DNA from: Episyrphus balteatus
Taxonomy: Eukaryota > Arthropoda > Insecta > Diptera > Syrphidae
Length of the DNA: 64,000 nucleotides
Direction: 5' to 3'
NCBI RefSeq assembly: GCF_945859705.1
Contig: NC_079134.1
Location: forward strand, 51,142,402-51,206,401
Positions within the stretch are counted from its first letter, which is position 1. Each line of letters starts with the position of its first letter. Under the pieces are notes generated by a model. That model made no database searches. It was not told the DNA's origin and saw only the letters and a list, made by a program, of their open reading frames with translations. This document shows positions 24,676 through 37,095 of the stretch, in pieces. The position numbers and the translations under genes are program-made.

Positions 24676-25191
24676 GGCTATGTGAAGTTGGCACCCCCAA
24701 ATGCAAATTTTTTTTTCAAACCTATATGGTTCGATTGCCCAAGGTTAGCCCAGGATAGCCCAAGATTTTTTTTCGTTAGCCCACCCTTAGTTTTAAAATT
24801 ATAACGGAATTATTTTTTTTCACCTCAAAAATCACAAAAAAAAACTTTATTTTATTCTGTGAAAAAATTGTTGGTCTTGCACTGTGGTTCGATTGCCCAA
24901 CGTTAGCCCAGGATAGCCCAACTTTTTTTTTCTTGATTGCACTGTTTTTTCAGAAGATACAAGTAAAAACTTTTTTTCATATCAGAAACCGAAAAAATTT
25001 AAATTTTTTTCTCCTGTGAAAAAATCCTTAGTTTAAAACCGTGGTTTGTTTGCCCAAGGTTAGCCCAGGATAGCCCAACTTTTATTTTTGCTATTGTAAG
25101 CTTAGTTTAAAAATTATAGAAGAATTAGTTTTTATTCACCACACCAAAAAAAAAAGTACGTATACACCTCAGTGACCCTTTTTTTTTGTTT
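24676..25191 (+). repeat. Left subterminal inverted region with diverged units
   Basis: Three imperfect units start near 24728, 24884 and 25045 with GGTTCGATTGCCCAA or GGTTTGTTTGCCCAA followed by GTTAGCCCAGGATAGCCCAA. The block ends with GTACGTATACACCTCAGTG before the homogeneous array. The TTAGCCCACCCTTAG motif shows these are diverged relatives of the 159-bp unit. Confidence 0.8.
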
Positions 25192-28100
25192 CAGTGTAAA
25201 ATTTATCCTTTTTTCATTTTTCCTCAATTAACCATTCTAATTCCATCTAATTACATCACTTTTTTTCGCTAGCCCACCCTCAGTTTAAAAGTTATAGCAA
25301 AAAACTTTTTTCAAAGTACCAACTTCTTAAAAATCAAACATTTTTTTTTTCAGTGTAAAATTTATCCTTTTTTCATTTTTCCTCAATTAACCATTCTAAT
25401 TCCAGCTAATTACATCACTTTTTTTCGTTAGCCCACCCTCAGTTTAAAAGTTATAGCAAAAAACTTTTTTCAAAGTACCAACTTCTTAAAAATCAAACAT
25501 TTTTTTTTTTCAGTGTAAAATTTATCCTTTTTTCATTTTTCCTCAATTAACCATTCTAATTCCAACTAATTACATCACTTTTTTTCGTTAGCCCACCCTC
25601 AGTTTAAAAGTTATAACAAAAAACTTTTTTCAAAGTACCAACTTCTTAAAAATCAAACATTTTTTTTTTCAGTGTAAAATTTATCCTTTTTTCATTTTTC
25701 CTCAATTAACCATTCTAATTCCAACTAATTACATCACTTTTTTTCGTTAGCCCACCCTCAGTTTAAAAGTTATAGCAAAAAACTTTTTTCAAAGTACCAA
25801 CTTCTTAAAAATCAAACATTTTTTTTTTCAGTGTAAAATTTATCCTTTTTTCATTTTTCCTCAATTAACCATTCTAATTCCAGCTAATTACATCACTTTT
25901 TTTCGTTAGCCCACCCTCAGTTTAAAAGTTATAGCAAAAAACTTTTTTCAAAGTACCAACTTCTTAAAAATCAAACATTTTTTTTTTCAGTGTAAAATTT
26001 ATCCTTTTTTCATTTTTCCTCAATTAACCATTCTAATTCCAACTAATTACATCACTTTTTTTCGTTAGCCCACCCTCAGTTTAAAAGTTATAACAAAAAA
26101 CTTTTTTCAAAGTACCAACTTCTTAAAAATCAAACATTTTTTTTTTCAGTGTAAAATTTATCCTTTTTTCATTTTTCCTCAATTAACCATTCTAATTCCA
26201 ACTAATTACATCACTTTTTTTCGTTAGCCCACCCCCAGTTTAAAAGTTATAACAAAAAACTTTTTTCAAAGTACCAACTTCTTAAAAATCAAACATTTTT
26301 TTTTTCAGTGTAAAATTTATCCTTTTTTCATTTTTCCTCAATTAACCATTCTAATTCCAACTAATTACATCACTTTTTTTCGTTAGCCCACCCTCAGTTT
26401 AAAAGTTATAGCAAAAAACTTTTTTCAAAGTACCAACTTCTTAAAAATCAAACATTTTTTTTTCAGTGTAAAATTTATCCTTTTTTCATTTTTCCTCAAT
26501 TAACCATTCTAATTCCAACTAATTACATCACTTTTTTTCGTTAGCCCACCCTCAGTTTAAAAGTTATAACAAAAAACTTTTTTCAAAGTACCAACTTCTT
26601 AAAAATCAAACATTTTTTTTTCAGTGTAAAATTTATCCTTTTTTCATTTTTCCTCAATTAACCATTCTAATTCCAACTAATTACATCACTTTTTTTCGTT
26701 AGCCCACCCTCAGTTTAAAAGTTATAACAAAAAACTTTTTTCAAAGTACCAACTTCTTAAAAATCAAACATTTTTTTTTTCAGTGTAAAATTTATCCTTT
26801 TTTCATTTTTCCTCAATTAACCATTCTAATTCCAGCTAATTACATCACTTTTTTTCGTTAGCCCACCCTCAGTTTAAAAGTTATAACAAAAAACTTTTTT
26901 CAAAGTACCAACTTCTTAAAAATCAAACATTTTTTTTTTCAGTGTAAAATTTATCCTTTTTTCATTTTTCCTCAATTAACCATTCTAATTCCAGCTAATT
27001 ACATCACTTTTTTTCGTTAGCCCACCCTCAGTTTAAAAGTTATAGCAAAAAACTTTTTTCAAAGTACCAACTTCTTAAAAATCAAACATTTTTTTTTTCA
27101 GTGTAAAATTTATCCTTTTTTCATTTTTCCTCAATTAACCATTCTAATTCCAACTAATTACATCACTTTTTTTCGTTAGCCCACCCTCAGTTTAAAAGTT
27201 ATAGCAAAAAACTTTTTTCAAAGTACCAACTTCTTAAAAATCAAACATTTTTTTTTCAGTGTAAAATTTATCCTTTTTTCATTTTTCCTCAATTAACCAT
27301 TCTAATTCCAACTAATTACATCACTTTTTTTCGTTAGCCCACCCTCAGTTTAAAAGTTATAACAAAAAACTTTTTTCAAAGTACCAACTTCTTAAAAATC
27401 AAACATTTTTTTTTTCAGTGTAAAATTTATCCTTTTTTCATTTTTCCTCAATTAACCATTCTAATTCCAACTAATTACATCACTTTTTTTCGTTAGCCCA
27501 CCCTCAGTTTAAAAGTTATAACAAAAAACTTTTTTCAAAGTACCAACTTCTTAAAAATCAAACATTTTTTTTTTCAGTGTAAAATTTATCCTTTTTTCAT
27601 TTTTCCTCAATTAACCATTCTAATTCCAACTAATTACATCACTTTTTTTCGTTAGCCCACCCTCAGTTTAAAAGTTATAGCAAAAAACTTTTTTCAAAGT
27701 ACCAACTTCTTAAAAATCAAACATTTTTTTTTTCAGTGTAAAATTTATCCTTTTTTCATTTTTCCTCAATTAACCATTCTAATTCCAACTAATTACATCA
27801 CTTTTTTTCGTTAGCCCACCCTCAGTTTAAAAGTTATAACAAAAAACTTTTTTCAAAGTACCAACTTCTTAAAAATCAAACATTTTTTTTTTCAGTGTAA
27901 AATTTATCCTTTTTTCATTTTTCCTCAATTAACCATTCTAATTCCAGCTAATTACATCACTTTTTTTCGTTAGCCCACCCTCAGTTTAAAAGTTATAACA
28001 AAAAACTTTTTTCAAAGTACCAACTTCTTAAAAATCAAACATTTTTTTTTTCAGTGTAAAATTTATCCTTTTTTCATTTTTCCTCAATTAACCATTCTAA

Positions 28101-28243
28101 TTCCAGCTAATTACATCACTTTTTTTCGTTAGCCCACCCTCAGTTTAAAAGTTATAGCAAAAAACTTTTTTCAAAGTACCAACTTCTTAAAAATCAAACA
28201 TTTTTTTTTTCAGTGTAAAATTTATCCTTTTTTCATTTTTCCT
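25192..28243 (+). repeat. 159-bp tandem array, left arm (about 19 units)
   Basis: Units start CAGTGTAAAATTTATCC at 25192, 25351, 25511, 25670, 25829, 25988, 26147, 26306, 26464, 26622, 26781, 26940, 27099, 27257, 27416, 27575, 27734, 27893 and 28052. A truncated 20th starts at 28211. Periods are 158 to 160, and the difference lies in the T run. Units are nearly identical except at two sites: CCAGCTAAT or CCAACTAAT, and TTATAGCAA or TTATAACAA. Unit 7 has a rare ACCCCCAG in place of ACCCTCAG. Confidence 0.93.
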
Positions 28244-28324
28244 ATTTTTTGCTATAACTTTTAAACTGAGGGTGGGCTAACGAAAAAAAGTGATGTAATT
28301 AGCTGGAATTAGAATGGTTAATTG
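28244..28324. other. Unpaired centre of the foldback element
   Basis: The left array stops 33 bases into a unit, and the right array starts about two-thirds through an inverted unit. When the arms pair, about 80 bases here are left as the loop. The junction is abrupt (TTTTTCCTATTTTTTGC) with no spacer or gene, so the element has no middle domain. Confidence 0.75.
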
Positions 28325-30584
28325 AGGAAAAATGAAAAAAGGATAAATTTTACACTGAAAAAAAAAATGTTTGATTTTTAAGAAGTTGGTACTTTGAAAA
28401 AAGTTTTTTGTTATAACTTTTAAACTGAGGGTGGGCTAACGAAAAAAAGTGATGTAATTAGCTGGAATTAGAATGGTTAATTGAGGAAAAATGAAAAAAG
28501 GATAAATTTTACACTGAAAAAAAAAATGTTTGATTTTTAAGAAGTTGGTACTTTGAAAAAAGTTTTTTGCTATAACTTTTAAACTGAGGGTGGGCTAACG
28601 AAAAAAAGTGATGTAATTAGTTGGAATTAGAATGGTTAATTGAGGAAAAATGAAAAAAGGATAAATTTTACACTGAAAAAAAAAATGTTTGATTTTTAAG
28701 AAGTTGGTACTTTGAAAAAAGTTTTTTGCTATAACTTTTAAACTGAGGGTGGGCTAACGAAAAAAAGTGATGTAATTAGCTGGAATTAGAATGGTTAATT
28801 GAGGAAAAATGAAAAAAGGATAAATTTTACACTGAAAAAAAAAATGTTTGATTTTTAAGAAGTTGGTACTTTGAAAAAAGTTTTTTGCTATAACTTTTAA
28901 ACTGAGGGTGGGCTAACGAAAAAAAGTGATGTAATTAGTTGGAATTAGAATGGTTAATTGAGGAAAAATGAAAAAAGGATAAATTTTACACTGAAAAAAA
29001 AAATGTTTGATTTTTAAGAAGTTGGTACTTTGAAAAAAGTTTTTTGTTATAACTTTTAAACTGAGGGTGGGCTAACGAAAAAAAGTGATGTAATTAGTTG
29101 GAATTAGAATGGTTAATTGAGGAAAAATGAAAAAAGGATAAATTTTACACTGAAAAAAAAAAATGTTTGATTTTTAAGAAGTTGGTACTTTGAAAAAAGT
29201 TTTTTGCTATAACTTTTAAACTGAGGGTGGGCTAACGAAAAAAAGTGATGTAATTAGCTGGAATTAGAATGGTTAATTGAGGAAAAATGAAAAAAGGATA
29301 AATTTTACACTGAAAAAAAAAATGTTTGATTTTTAAGAAGTTGGTACTTTGAAAAAAGTTTTTTGCTATAACTTTTAAACTGAGGGTGGGCTAACGAAAA
29401 AAAGTGATGTAATTAGCTGGAATTAGAATGGTTAATTGAGGAAAAATGAAAAAAGGATAAATTTTACACTGAAAAAAAAAATGTTTGATTTTTAAGAAGT
29501 TGGTACTTTGAAAAAAGTTTTTTGTTATAACTTTTAAACTGAGGGTGGGCTAACGAAAAAAAGTGATGTAATTAGCTGGAATTAGAATGGTTAATTGAGG
29601 AAAAATGAAAAAAGGATAAATTTTACACTGAAAAAAAAAATGTTTGATTTTTAAGAAGTTGGTACTTTGAAAAAAGTTTTTTGTTATAACTTTTAAACTG
29701 AGGGTGGGCTAACGAAAAAAAGTGATGTAATTAGTTGGAATTAGAATGGTTAATTGAGGAAAAATGAAAAAAGGATAAATTTTACACTGAAAAAAAAAAT
29801 GTTTGATTTTTAAGAAGTTGGTACTTTGAAAAAAGTTTTTTGTTATAACTTTTAAACTGAGGGTGGGCTAACGAAAAAAAGTGATGTAATTAGTTGGAAT
29901 TAGAATGGTTAATTGAGGAAAAATGAAAAAAGGATAAATTTTACACTGAAAAAAAAATGTTTGATTTTTAAGAAGTTGGTACTTTGAAAAAAGTTTTTTG
30001 CTATAACTTTTAAACTGAGGGTGGGCTAACGAAAAAAAGTGATGTAATTAGTTGGAATTAGAATGGTTAATTGAGGAAAAATGAAAAAAGGATAAATTTT
30101 ACACTGAAAAAAAAAATGTTTGATTTTTAAGAAGTTGGTACTTTGAAAAAAGTTTTTTGTTATAACTTTAAAACTGGGGGTGGGCTAACGAAAAAAAGTG
30201 ATGTAATTAGTTGGAATTAGAATGGTTAATTGAGGAAAAATGAAAAAAGGATAAATTTTACACTGAAAAAAAAAATGTTTGATTTTTAAGAAGTTGGTAC
30301 TTTGAAAAAAGTTTTTTGTTATAACTTTTAAACTGAGGGTGGGCTAACGAAAAAAAGTGATGTAATTAGTTGGAATTAGAATGGTTAATTGAGGAAAAAT
30401 GAAAAAAGGATAAATTTTACACTGAAAAAAAAAAATGTTTGATTTTTAAGAAGTTGGTACTTTGAAAAAAGTTTTTTGCTATAACTTTTAAACTGAGGGT
30501 GGGCTAACGAAAAAAAGTGATGTAATTAGCTGAAATTAGAATGGTTAATTGAGGAAAAATGAAAAAAGGATAAATTTTACACTG
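28325..30584 (-). repeat. 159-bp tandem array, right arm (about 14 units)
   Basis: Reverse-complement units end with TTTTACACTG at 28357, 28516 and so on every 159 bases up to 30584. The outermost unit has a private change (AGCTGAAATTAG). The rare GGGGG variant (complement of ACCCCCAG) lies at about 30176..30181. This arm has about five units fewer than the left arm. Confidence 0.92.
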
Positions 30585-31100
30585 AAACAAAAAAAAAGGG
30601 TCACTGAGGTGTATACGTACTTTTTTTTTTGGTGTGGTGAATAAAAACTAATTCTTCTATAATTTTTAAACTAAGCTTACAATAGCAAAAATAAAAGTTG
30701 GGCTATCCTGGGCTAACCTTGGGCAAACAAACCACGGTTTTAAACTAAGGATTTTTTCACAGGAGAAAAAAATTTAAATTTTTTCGGTTTCTGATATGAA
30801 AAAAAGTTTTTTGTTGTATCTTCTGAAAAAACAGTGCAATCAAGAAAAAAAAAGTTGGGCTATCCTGGGCTAACGTTGGGCAATCGAACCACAGTGCAAG
30901 ACCAACAATTTTTTCACAGAATAAAAAAAAGTTTTTTTTTGTGATTTTTGAGGTGAAAAAAAATAATTCCGTTATAATTTTAAAACTAAGGGTGGGCTAA
31001 CGAAAAAAAATCTTGGGCTATCCTGGGCTAACCTTGGGCAATCGAACCATATAGGTTTGAAAAAAAAATTTGCATTTGGGGGTGCCAACTTCACATAGCC
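30585..31100 (-). repeat. Right subterminal inverted region
   Basis: Mirror image of 24676..25191. It holds CACTGAGGTGTATACGTAC, then three copies of TTGGGCTATCCTGGGCTAAC, and ends in CCAACTTCACATAGCC. Very few differences from the left arm are visible, so the two ends have either been gene-converted or separated recently. Confidence 0.85.
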
Positions 31101-31109
31101 CTTCACGGA
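31101..31109 (+). repeat. Right 9-bp target-site duplication CTTCACGGA
   Basis: Exact copy of 24667..24675, followed by GCTTAGCGAC, which continues the interrupted flanking repeat. Confidence 0.9.
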
Positions 31110-34022
31110 GCTTAGCGACTAAACGTACAGGAAAAGTAAGAAGTACCTAACTATTTTCTCTCTTCTAAGACTTCACTCACGTAAACTAATTTCCTGTTGA
31201 AATTCTCAAAACTCAAGGCAATGTAGGCAAAATATATATAGTAACGCAAAACGACCAAAAACCAGGCCATAAACTGTCTCAAGAGATGGCAGCAAATTAG
31301 TTAAGTGTAGGCAACAACCAGCATACACTTTATATACAGTCTACACACTCGTTACAACATGCAACAAGAAAGTAGGTACTCCTGGAGTTTTGTGCTTTGT
31401 CAGCCCAATGTCGGTCTCAGTCTCAGTGGTAATGGTGGTGGTGGTATGGTGTTGTATGTGATGCCTGTTTAAGAAGCATGTGTGGGGTTCAAGTGACACT
31501 TAAGACGAAAGAAAAAAAAAATAAGAAAACAGTACCCACCTAATACGAGAGAGAGAGATATTCCTTATCGAGGAAGTTATTTGAATTCGATGGAAAACGG
31601 CAGGAAATCATTCAGAACCAACAAGTATTGAATTTCTGGCCACAGAATGTGTGCTGTGGCAATATACACATGAGCCGAAGCCAAAGATCCAACGTTTAAG
31701 TAAGGGTTGCTATACATACAAAAAGATACAAAAATGGGTCTTATCTTTTGCCTATATTTCCCTCTTTCTAAACTCCTATAGTCGAGAGTTCAAAAAGGTG
31801 GTTATTTGAGATGACGACATAGACCCATCTGACGGACAGGTATAGTATATTTAAACGTATATTTATGTGTGTATGTGCAGTGCATTGTCGTCGTCGGTCG
31901 TCTTCATCGTCACCATCATCATCGTAAAAGAGGAAGACCCTTTTTTTGAGGTGATTTATCAGCTAGCTATGCTAGAAAACGTAAATTTTCTTTTCTTCTA
32001 ATTTTCTATGCAAGAACCAAGAACTGAAAAGGTGCGACCTATCCAGCCCATAAGCGTAGGCCCTTGGAATACTAAATGAATCTTTTTCATTTAAGGTACT
32101 CTACTCATATATCTGCTGGTGTTGGTAAAAATCTATCCATGTATTTGTACTAATTGCTCTGACATTAATGATTTGTGACTGATGCATAGGTGATGGAGGT
32201 GTTTTTTTGAATTTTAGATACATTTAATAAAAATGTAGCACGTTGCATGGCTTTGACTATGTGCATTATAGACATCCAGATTGAGATTCTGAAGATGAAG
32301 ATTCTTGGAAAAATGAGAAAAAAAGAAAAAAAAACCTCTTAAAACTGTGTGATATACGTGGGTTGAGTTTGGAAATTTATTTCAATGCGCGCATTTCGGA
32401 ATAGAAAATGAAGGAAAAAATACTTAAAATAAAAATCCATGCATACGTATACTTTCAATCTAATAAAACGAATGGGTTGATGGTATTTAAGAAAAAAAAA
32501 AAAAATATATAAAGGGAAATCTTTAATGATGACTTAATTATTTGTTGTCATTTCAGTGAACATTTGAGCATGTCAATCAGCGGTTAAGTGGAAAGGTCGT
32601 TTGTATAAGAGGAGGAGGAGTTTTTTTTTTTTTATTAGTTTCTTTTTCTTAACGTCACTAAGACACCATAGAGTTGTGAAAACAGCCATTTTTATTGGGG
32701 AAATGAATTTATAGACTAAACTGTCTACTGAATTTTAAATTTCCTATATAAAAATTATATACAGGAAGATGATTCATTGGAAAAATAAAATTTATTGAAT
32801 CATGTATTGAAATTTTTCGTTTCGAATCAAGTTTTATTAGTGTCACAGGAATCTTCGAATTTTGATGAGGAATTTTTTTAATTTTTTTTTTTAATTTTTT
32901 TAAAAAGATTAACCTATTAAATTGAATTTTTAAGTTCCGAATTGCACTTTTTTGGGTTTACGAAGTTTCGAAAGAAAATGGGAAAAAATGACGCGTTGCA
33001 TTCCGAAAGTTTTTCCATAAGTACCATTGCCAAAAAAAATGGAAGCAGTGACCATTTCTAGTGGAATTATTTAAAAAACAGTGCCTTTTATGGTAAAAAC
33101 TTTGAGGGAGGTTCAATAGAAGCATTTACACTTCAACTTAAAAATTATAAGAAAAGCTTCAAATTCAGCTCTATGCTCGAGCAAAATTAAAGAAAAAGCT
33201 GAGCTGAGTGCAGAACAAAGTAAATTAAAATAAAACTTTAAAATAGTCTCAAGAAAACACCGTTTGAAAAAACAGCGATATGAGATCGCACGTCTTCACA
33301 TAACGAAGAAAGCTTTCGGGAACGCAATATTTTTTTGTAAAGTAAAAAAAGAATAGATAATTTTAGTCGTCATTTTTTTAATTCCAAAATATGAAAAAAA
33401 ATCGTAACTAAATAAACTTTTAAAAACGGAAAAGAAATTTTTAAATAAAAAAATTTTTAAAAAATTCGAAAAAAAAATCAAAATATATTTTTTTTTTTTT
33501 GAAAAATCAATTTCTTTAAAAGGGTTCCAAGACTTAATTTTAGTTCAGCCTCTTAAAATGCCATGCGATATTTTTTTATTTTCAAAAATCTTTTATCGTT
33601 TGCAGAGATCAGAAATAAATCTTAGTCTTTTGAAAGGTACCTACTGTGATTGGGAGATGAAAGAAGATAAGTTAACAAATTTAAAAAGACATAGACACAA
33701 AACTTGAAAAATTCGTAGAAAATAATTTAATTCAAAAAAGCTTTGACAATGAAGTGGTTACACAAAAAAAAAATAAGTTTTGCAATAAAGTGGATTTTGA
33801 GAACCCTTAAAATTTTTGGATAGTGTAGGTTTCAGAACATTTTCGACCCTATAATTTTTTCTTACAATTTAATGGAAAAAGTGAATTTAAAATTGAAAAA
33901 TGTTAGAAATGAAATACGATCAAAAACAAAGGGCAGACTTGTGTCCTTAAAATTGATTCGAATAGGTAAATCGATATATGGGCTTAGTTTGCAATTATTT
34001 ATTGAATTAAAAAATAATTTAC
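31110..34022. other. Non-coding DNA, likely intron
   Basis: No genes are supported. GTCGTCGTCGG and ATCGTCACCATCATCATCG trinucleotide runs lie at 31885..31925. A/T-run-rich sequence follows 32480. No recognised element boundaries. Confidence 0.5.
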
Positions 34023-34154
34023 TTAGGCCCAATTTATTCACTCTCCATTAAATGTAGTCTCCATTAAAAACGGAAATTTGAAAATTTGTGTGTGATTTGA
34101 CATATTTTTAATGGGGGCTTTTAATATAATGGAGAGGCAATAAATTGAGTCTTA
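34023..34154. mobile_element. Tourist-like (PIF/Harbinger) MITE with TTA duplication
   Basis: The element proper is 34026..34151 (126 bp). The left end is GGCCCAATTTATTCACTCTC, and the right end read inward is GACTCAATTTATTGCCTCTC. The CCATTA words beyond both ends' core also mirror each other. TTA flanks both sides (34023..34025 and 34152..34154). A 3-bp TTA duplication with termini of this type is characteristic of PIF/Harbinger MITEs. It is too short to code. Confidence 0.75.
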
Positions 34155-36429
34155 ATATTTTTTTTAAAACATGCTAAGATGCAGTTATTTGAATTTGAAC
34201 GAGTTCGTGCACACAAAGTTGTATTTTACTTGGAAAACAAAACAAATATACGTTTTGTATATTTACTTTGTTTTGCTACTCAGTTTTAGAAAAAATCTTG
34301 CTATGATACATTTTCAAATAATACCTAGGTACCCACTTAATTTTTTTAATAGAATAATTCGAATTGAGTTACCTATTCGAAAAAAAATCGATTTCGAACT
34401 TACTTTGAAAATGCATATAGGTAAGCCGTGTTTTATTCCTGAGTTTCGTGTAAAGTGTGTAACATCATTGTACCAAATTTTACAGGAGAGCAAACAAACT
34501 TCTTACTAAAAAAACTTAGTAGTATTATATTCTTGAAATCTTTATCATTTTAATTATGAATAAAATGGGAACTCCAACTCCTACTGTTTAAGTTGCTTAT
34601 AAGTTTAAGCTTTTTTAAAACCGTTTTGAATATTTTGTGTAGTTTGTTTCAAAAAACCGTTTGAAAAATCACCTTGAAAACAATAGTTTTACATACAAGT
34701 CATTAAATGATCAGTTGGGATTATTCAAACTATCATAAAATCTCAAACTGGGCGCCACTTTCAAGTAAGATTTCCCTGACAAGGATCTTAAGCTGATATT
34801 GTTTTCCATATTCCTACGAAGATATGTGCTTTGTTGCTATAAACTATTCAAACACTTTGAAAACTTCTATTAAATTTATTGTAAAAATTAAATCAATTTA
34901 TTGAATACCTACAAAAAAAAAAAAAAAACGTTTGGTCACTCGATAAATATTCAAACATAATAAACTAAACCATAACCACCCCTAAGTGTTTCCCCCTCAA
35001 CTTTTTAAAGTTATTTTACAAACCCTTTTAACCCCTATACACATAGGACACAAAAATTTTAAACTCAAAGATAACTTCTTGCTGTTCAACAAAAAACAAA
35101 AAAACTAAGACTTTGTTAGAAACTTTCCCTAATAATTTGCATGCCAAAGATATAAATTCAAAAGAAGATATCTATATGTATAATTTGAAATCCCATATGT
35201 GCTTTGTATTCAAAACTTTAATCAAAATCATCCAAATTCAATCAAAAGAGGGTAGATTATGAAAATGAACATAAAACTTAATGTTACGACAAATAAAACA
35301 CCAATAAAAACAATTAAGTCCAAGTTCTATGGTACGAGTCTATCTGACGCACACTTGTGTGCAACTTGCCTGAAGGATAATACAACGAATATATTTATGT
35401 TAAGTCAACGCCTTAGTGACTTAGCTAAAGTTGTCCCTTGAGTAAAATAAACTCCAAAATCTCTCTCTAACACATTCAACCCTGTTTTAATAAAATCTCG
35501 TCGACGACGACTACTTGCTGCGCTTTTTTGAAACCACACGCACTATAAAAATAGAAAAAAAAATAACCTAAACCCTCCACCACCACTATATTCACATCAT
35601 TTCCTGGTGCTATGTTTGTCAAGGACAAAAAAATGACGTGCGTCAAGGTTTCCCAAGGCAAAAAATATATGACAAAGTGGCAATTTTAATGTCCCTATAG
35701 TCAGTCAGGACGTGCATCTAGAAAAACGCACCCCAACCAACATAAATTTCGACTCATTAGTCATATGACTCTCTATCTTGAAACCGACACGTTTCGGTGG
35801 TTAAAAGGGGATTTCCAATAGAATACAAATAGATCCAATGGATACAAATGACAATTAGTATCTCGTAGTTATTTTTAAAGACACAATTTTCCCATCCCCC
35901 AAAACCTCAAGCTATATGGTCGATGGATGTGCATCTGCCAACGCACCATCACTCTCGTCTTCTCGCGACAATGAACGACGACGACAACACGAAAAAATCA
36001 CGTCAAGCAGTGAAAGTGAGATGTCATCTCGTGCAGCAGCTATTAATGTTTCCCCCGAGAGATCTGGGGGCGAATGTGTGATGTTCTTAAAACACACACG
36101 CGACCATATCAATCTCAAAACCAGGGGGAGACGACGGCGACGGACGTCTAATCCCCTCTAAATTGCCTTTCAGCAGGCGCACCTAATTTTAAACCCATTT
36201 CGTTGATGTTGTGTTCGGTGCATGTTCGGAAGAGAGCGGATATATCTTCAAAATTTATGCGAAGGATGTTAAAGAGCTCCCTCCACGCACATGTCATCCC
36301 AGATAACAAGATCTTGCAGCTATATGAAATTTCCAAATTGGATGTTTCAACAATAACATTATGTAACTTTAGAGTTAACAAGGAAGAGCTATCTGTATCT
36401 ATGTGTACCTACAACGAATGTATCTAATA
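34155..36429. other. Non-coding, probably first intron of the minus-strand gene
   Basis: This lies immediately downstream, in transcript sense, of the donor at 36430..36435. 35880..36160 is GC-richer and open on both strands, but without a recognised domain. It might hold regulatory sites. No acceptor plus coding exon could be recognised. Confidence 0.5.
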
Positions 36430-36435
36430 ACTTAC
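36430..36435 (-). other. Splice donor GTAAGT
   Basis: On the minus strand the exon ends CACACG and is followed by GTAAGTTATTAG. This is a near-consensus donor exactly at the end of the signal-peptide open frame. Confidence 0.65.
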
Positions 36436-36535
36436 CGTGTGCAGCTAAAGTCCGCTGCTCGACAAGTAGACTGCAGATTAATATCACCCCAAATGTAAGA
36501 CATCGTCCTCCTTCTCTGAATGCTGTTGTCAGCAT
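36436..36535 (-). CDS. First coding exon, signal peptide of a secreted or membrane protein (partial gene)
   Basis: Starting at the ATG at 36535..36533, the minus strand reads MLTTAFREGGR (positively charged n-region), CLTFGVILICSLLV (hydrophobic core) and EQRTLAAH (polar end with an A-x-A-like cleavage area). It then splits a codon after one base at the GTAAGT donor. This is the classic form of a first coding exon for a secreted or single-pass membrane protein: 33 codons, phase 1. The gene continues toward lower coordinates, and no second exon is recognised, so the first intron is probably very long. The Inr/DPE promoter at 37064..37098 lies about 560 bases upstream in the same direction. The start was chosen because it is the only ATG opening a signal peptide in this frame. 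The protein family is unknown. A chance hydrophobic frame beside a chance donor is the alternative. Confidence 0.55.
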
Positions 36536-37095
36536 GTTTGACGAACGCAAGGACGACGCAATAGATGCAACGAAGATGATGGTTTTGTGCTGCTTGGGGG
36601 CACAATCTCTCTACACACAATTACAATTATTGTGTTGTCCTTTGATATACAATATTTATGTTATAGATTAATCCAAAAATCATTTATATGATGTGATCCG
36701 TTATAATGTATCCGTTCGTATATGGATTGTCGTTAAGTCTCACTGTCACTAGTCACTGGGATAAGGTGTATTATATCCTTTTAAACACTTATGCACTTTT
36801 AATTCCCTTCCATTGAAATTCGTTAAATATATTTTAATTCCCAAAAATATATCTAAATGGAGGAATTATACAAAAAATACTAAAAAACTATTCCCAAAAT
36901 TTCCATTGCGTATCTGGGAGATGCACGCACACGAAATCCCTTAAATTATCCAAAGGGAACAACAGAAAGAAAAAAACAGAATCCAAAAAAAAACTTCGTA
37001 ACTCCCGAAGATACACTCGACGAAGCCAACTTATATGGTGACTCCCGTTTAAATGTTCAAACCGAACCGAACGAACCGGCAAACAATTTCCAACT
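36536..37095 (-). other. Predicted 5-prime untranslated region
   Basis: Sequence between the predicted start site and the ATG. It contains at least one short upstream frame (ATG at 36906..36904, minus strand, reading MEILGIVF before a stop), which could dampen translation. The middle (36650..36880) is very AT-rich and could be an untranslated-region intron, since TTGTGTGTAG at about 36617 (minus) resembles an acceptor. This cannot be settled from sequence alone. Confidence 0.35.

Larger units (their letters stand above)
24676..31100. mobile_element. Foldback (FB-like) transposon with 159-bp tandem repeat arms
   Basis: The element is 6425 bp. The left end starts GGCTATGTGAAGTTGG, and the right end is its exact reverse complement (CCAACTTCACATAGCC). 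Identity continues for at least the first 100 bases. It is flanked by a 9-bp direct repeat. From outside inward, each arm has about 515 bp of diverged subterminal units (motif GCCCAAGGTTAGCCCAGG), then a homogeneous tandem array. There is no coding sequence. Known facts: Drosophila Foldback elements have long inverted repeats made of tandem subrepeats and make 9-bp duplications, and 9-bp duplications are typical of Mutator-like elements. Inference: this is a non-autonomous Mutator-type foldback element of a new or unnamed family. Palindromes of this size are prone to hairpin extrusion and rearrangement. Confidence 0.88.

Noticed and set aside
25192..30584. CRISPR-like regular repeats
   Set aside because: The 159-bp units are contiguous with no unique spacers, exist in two opposed arrays, and lie in a bounded transposon in insect DNA.
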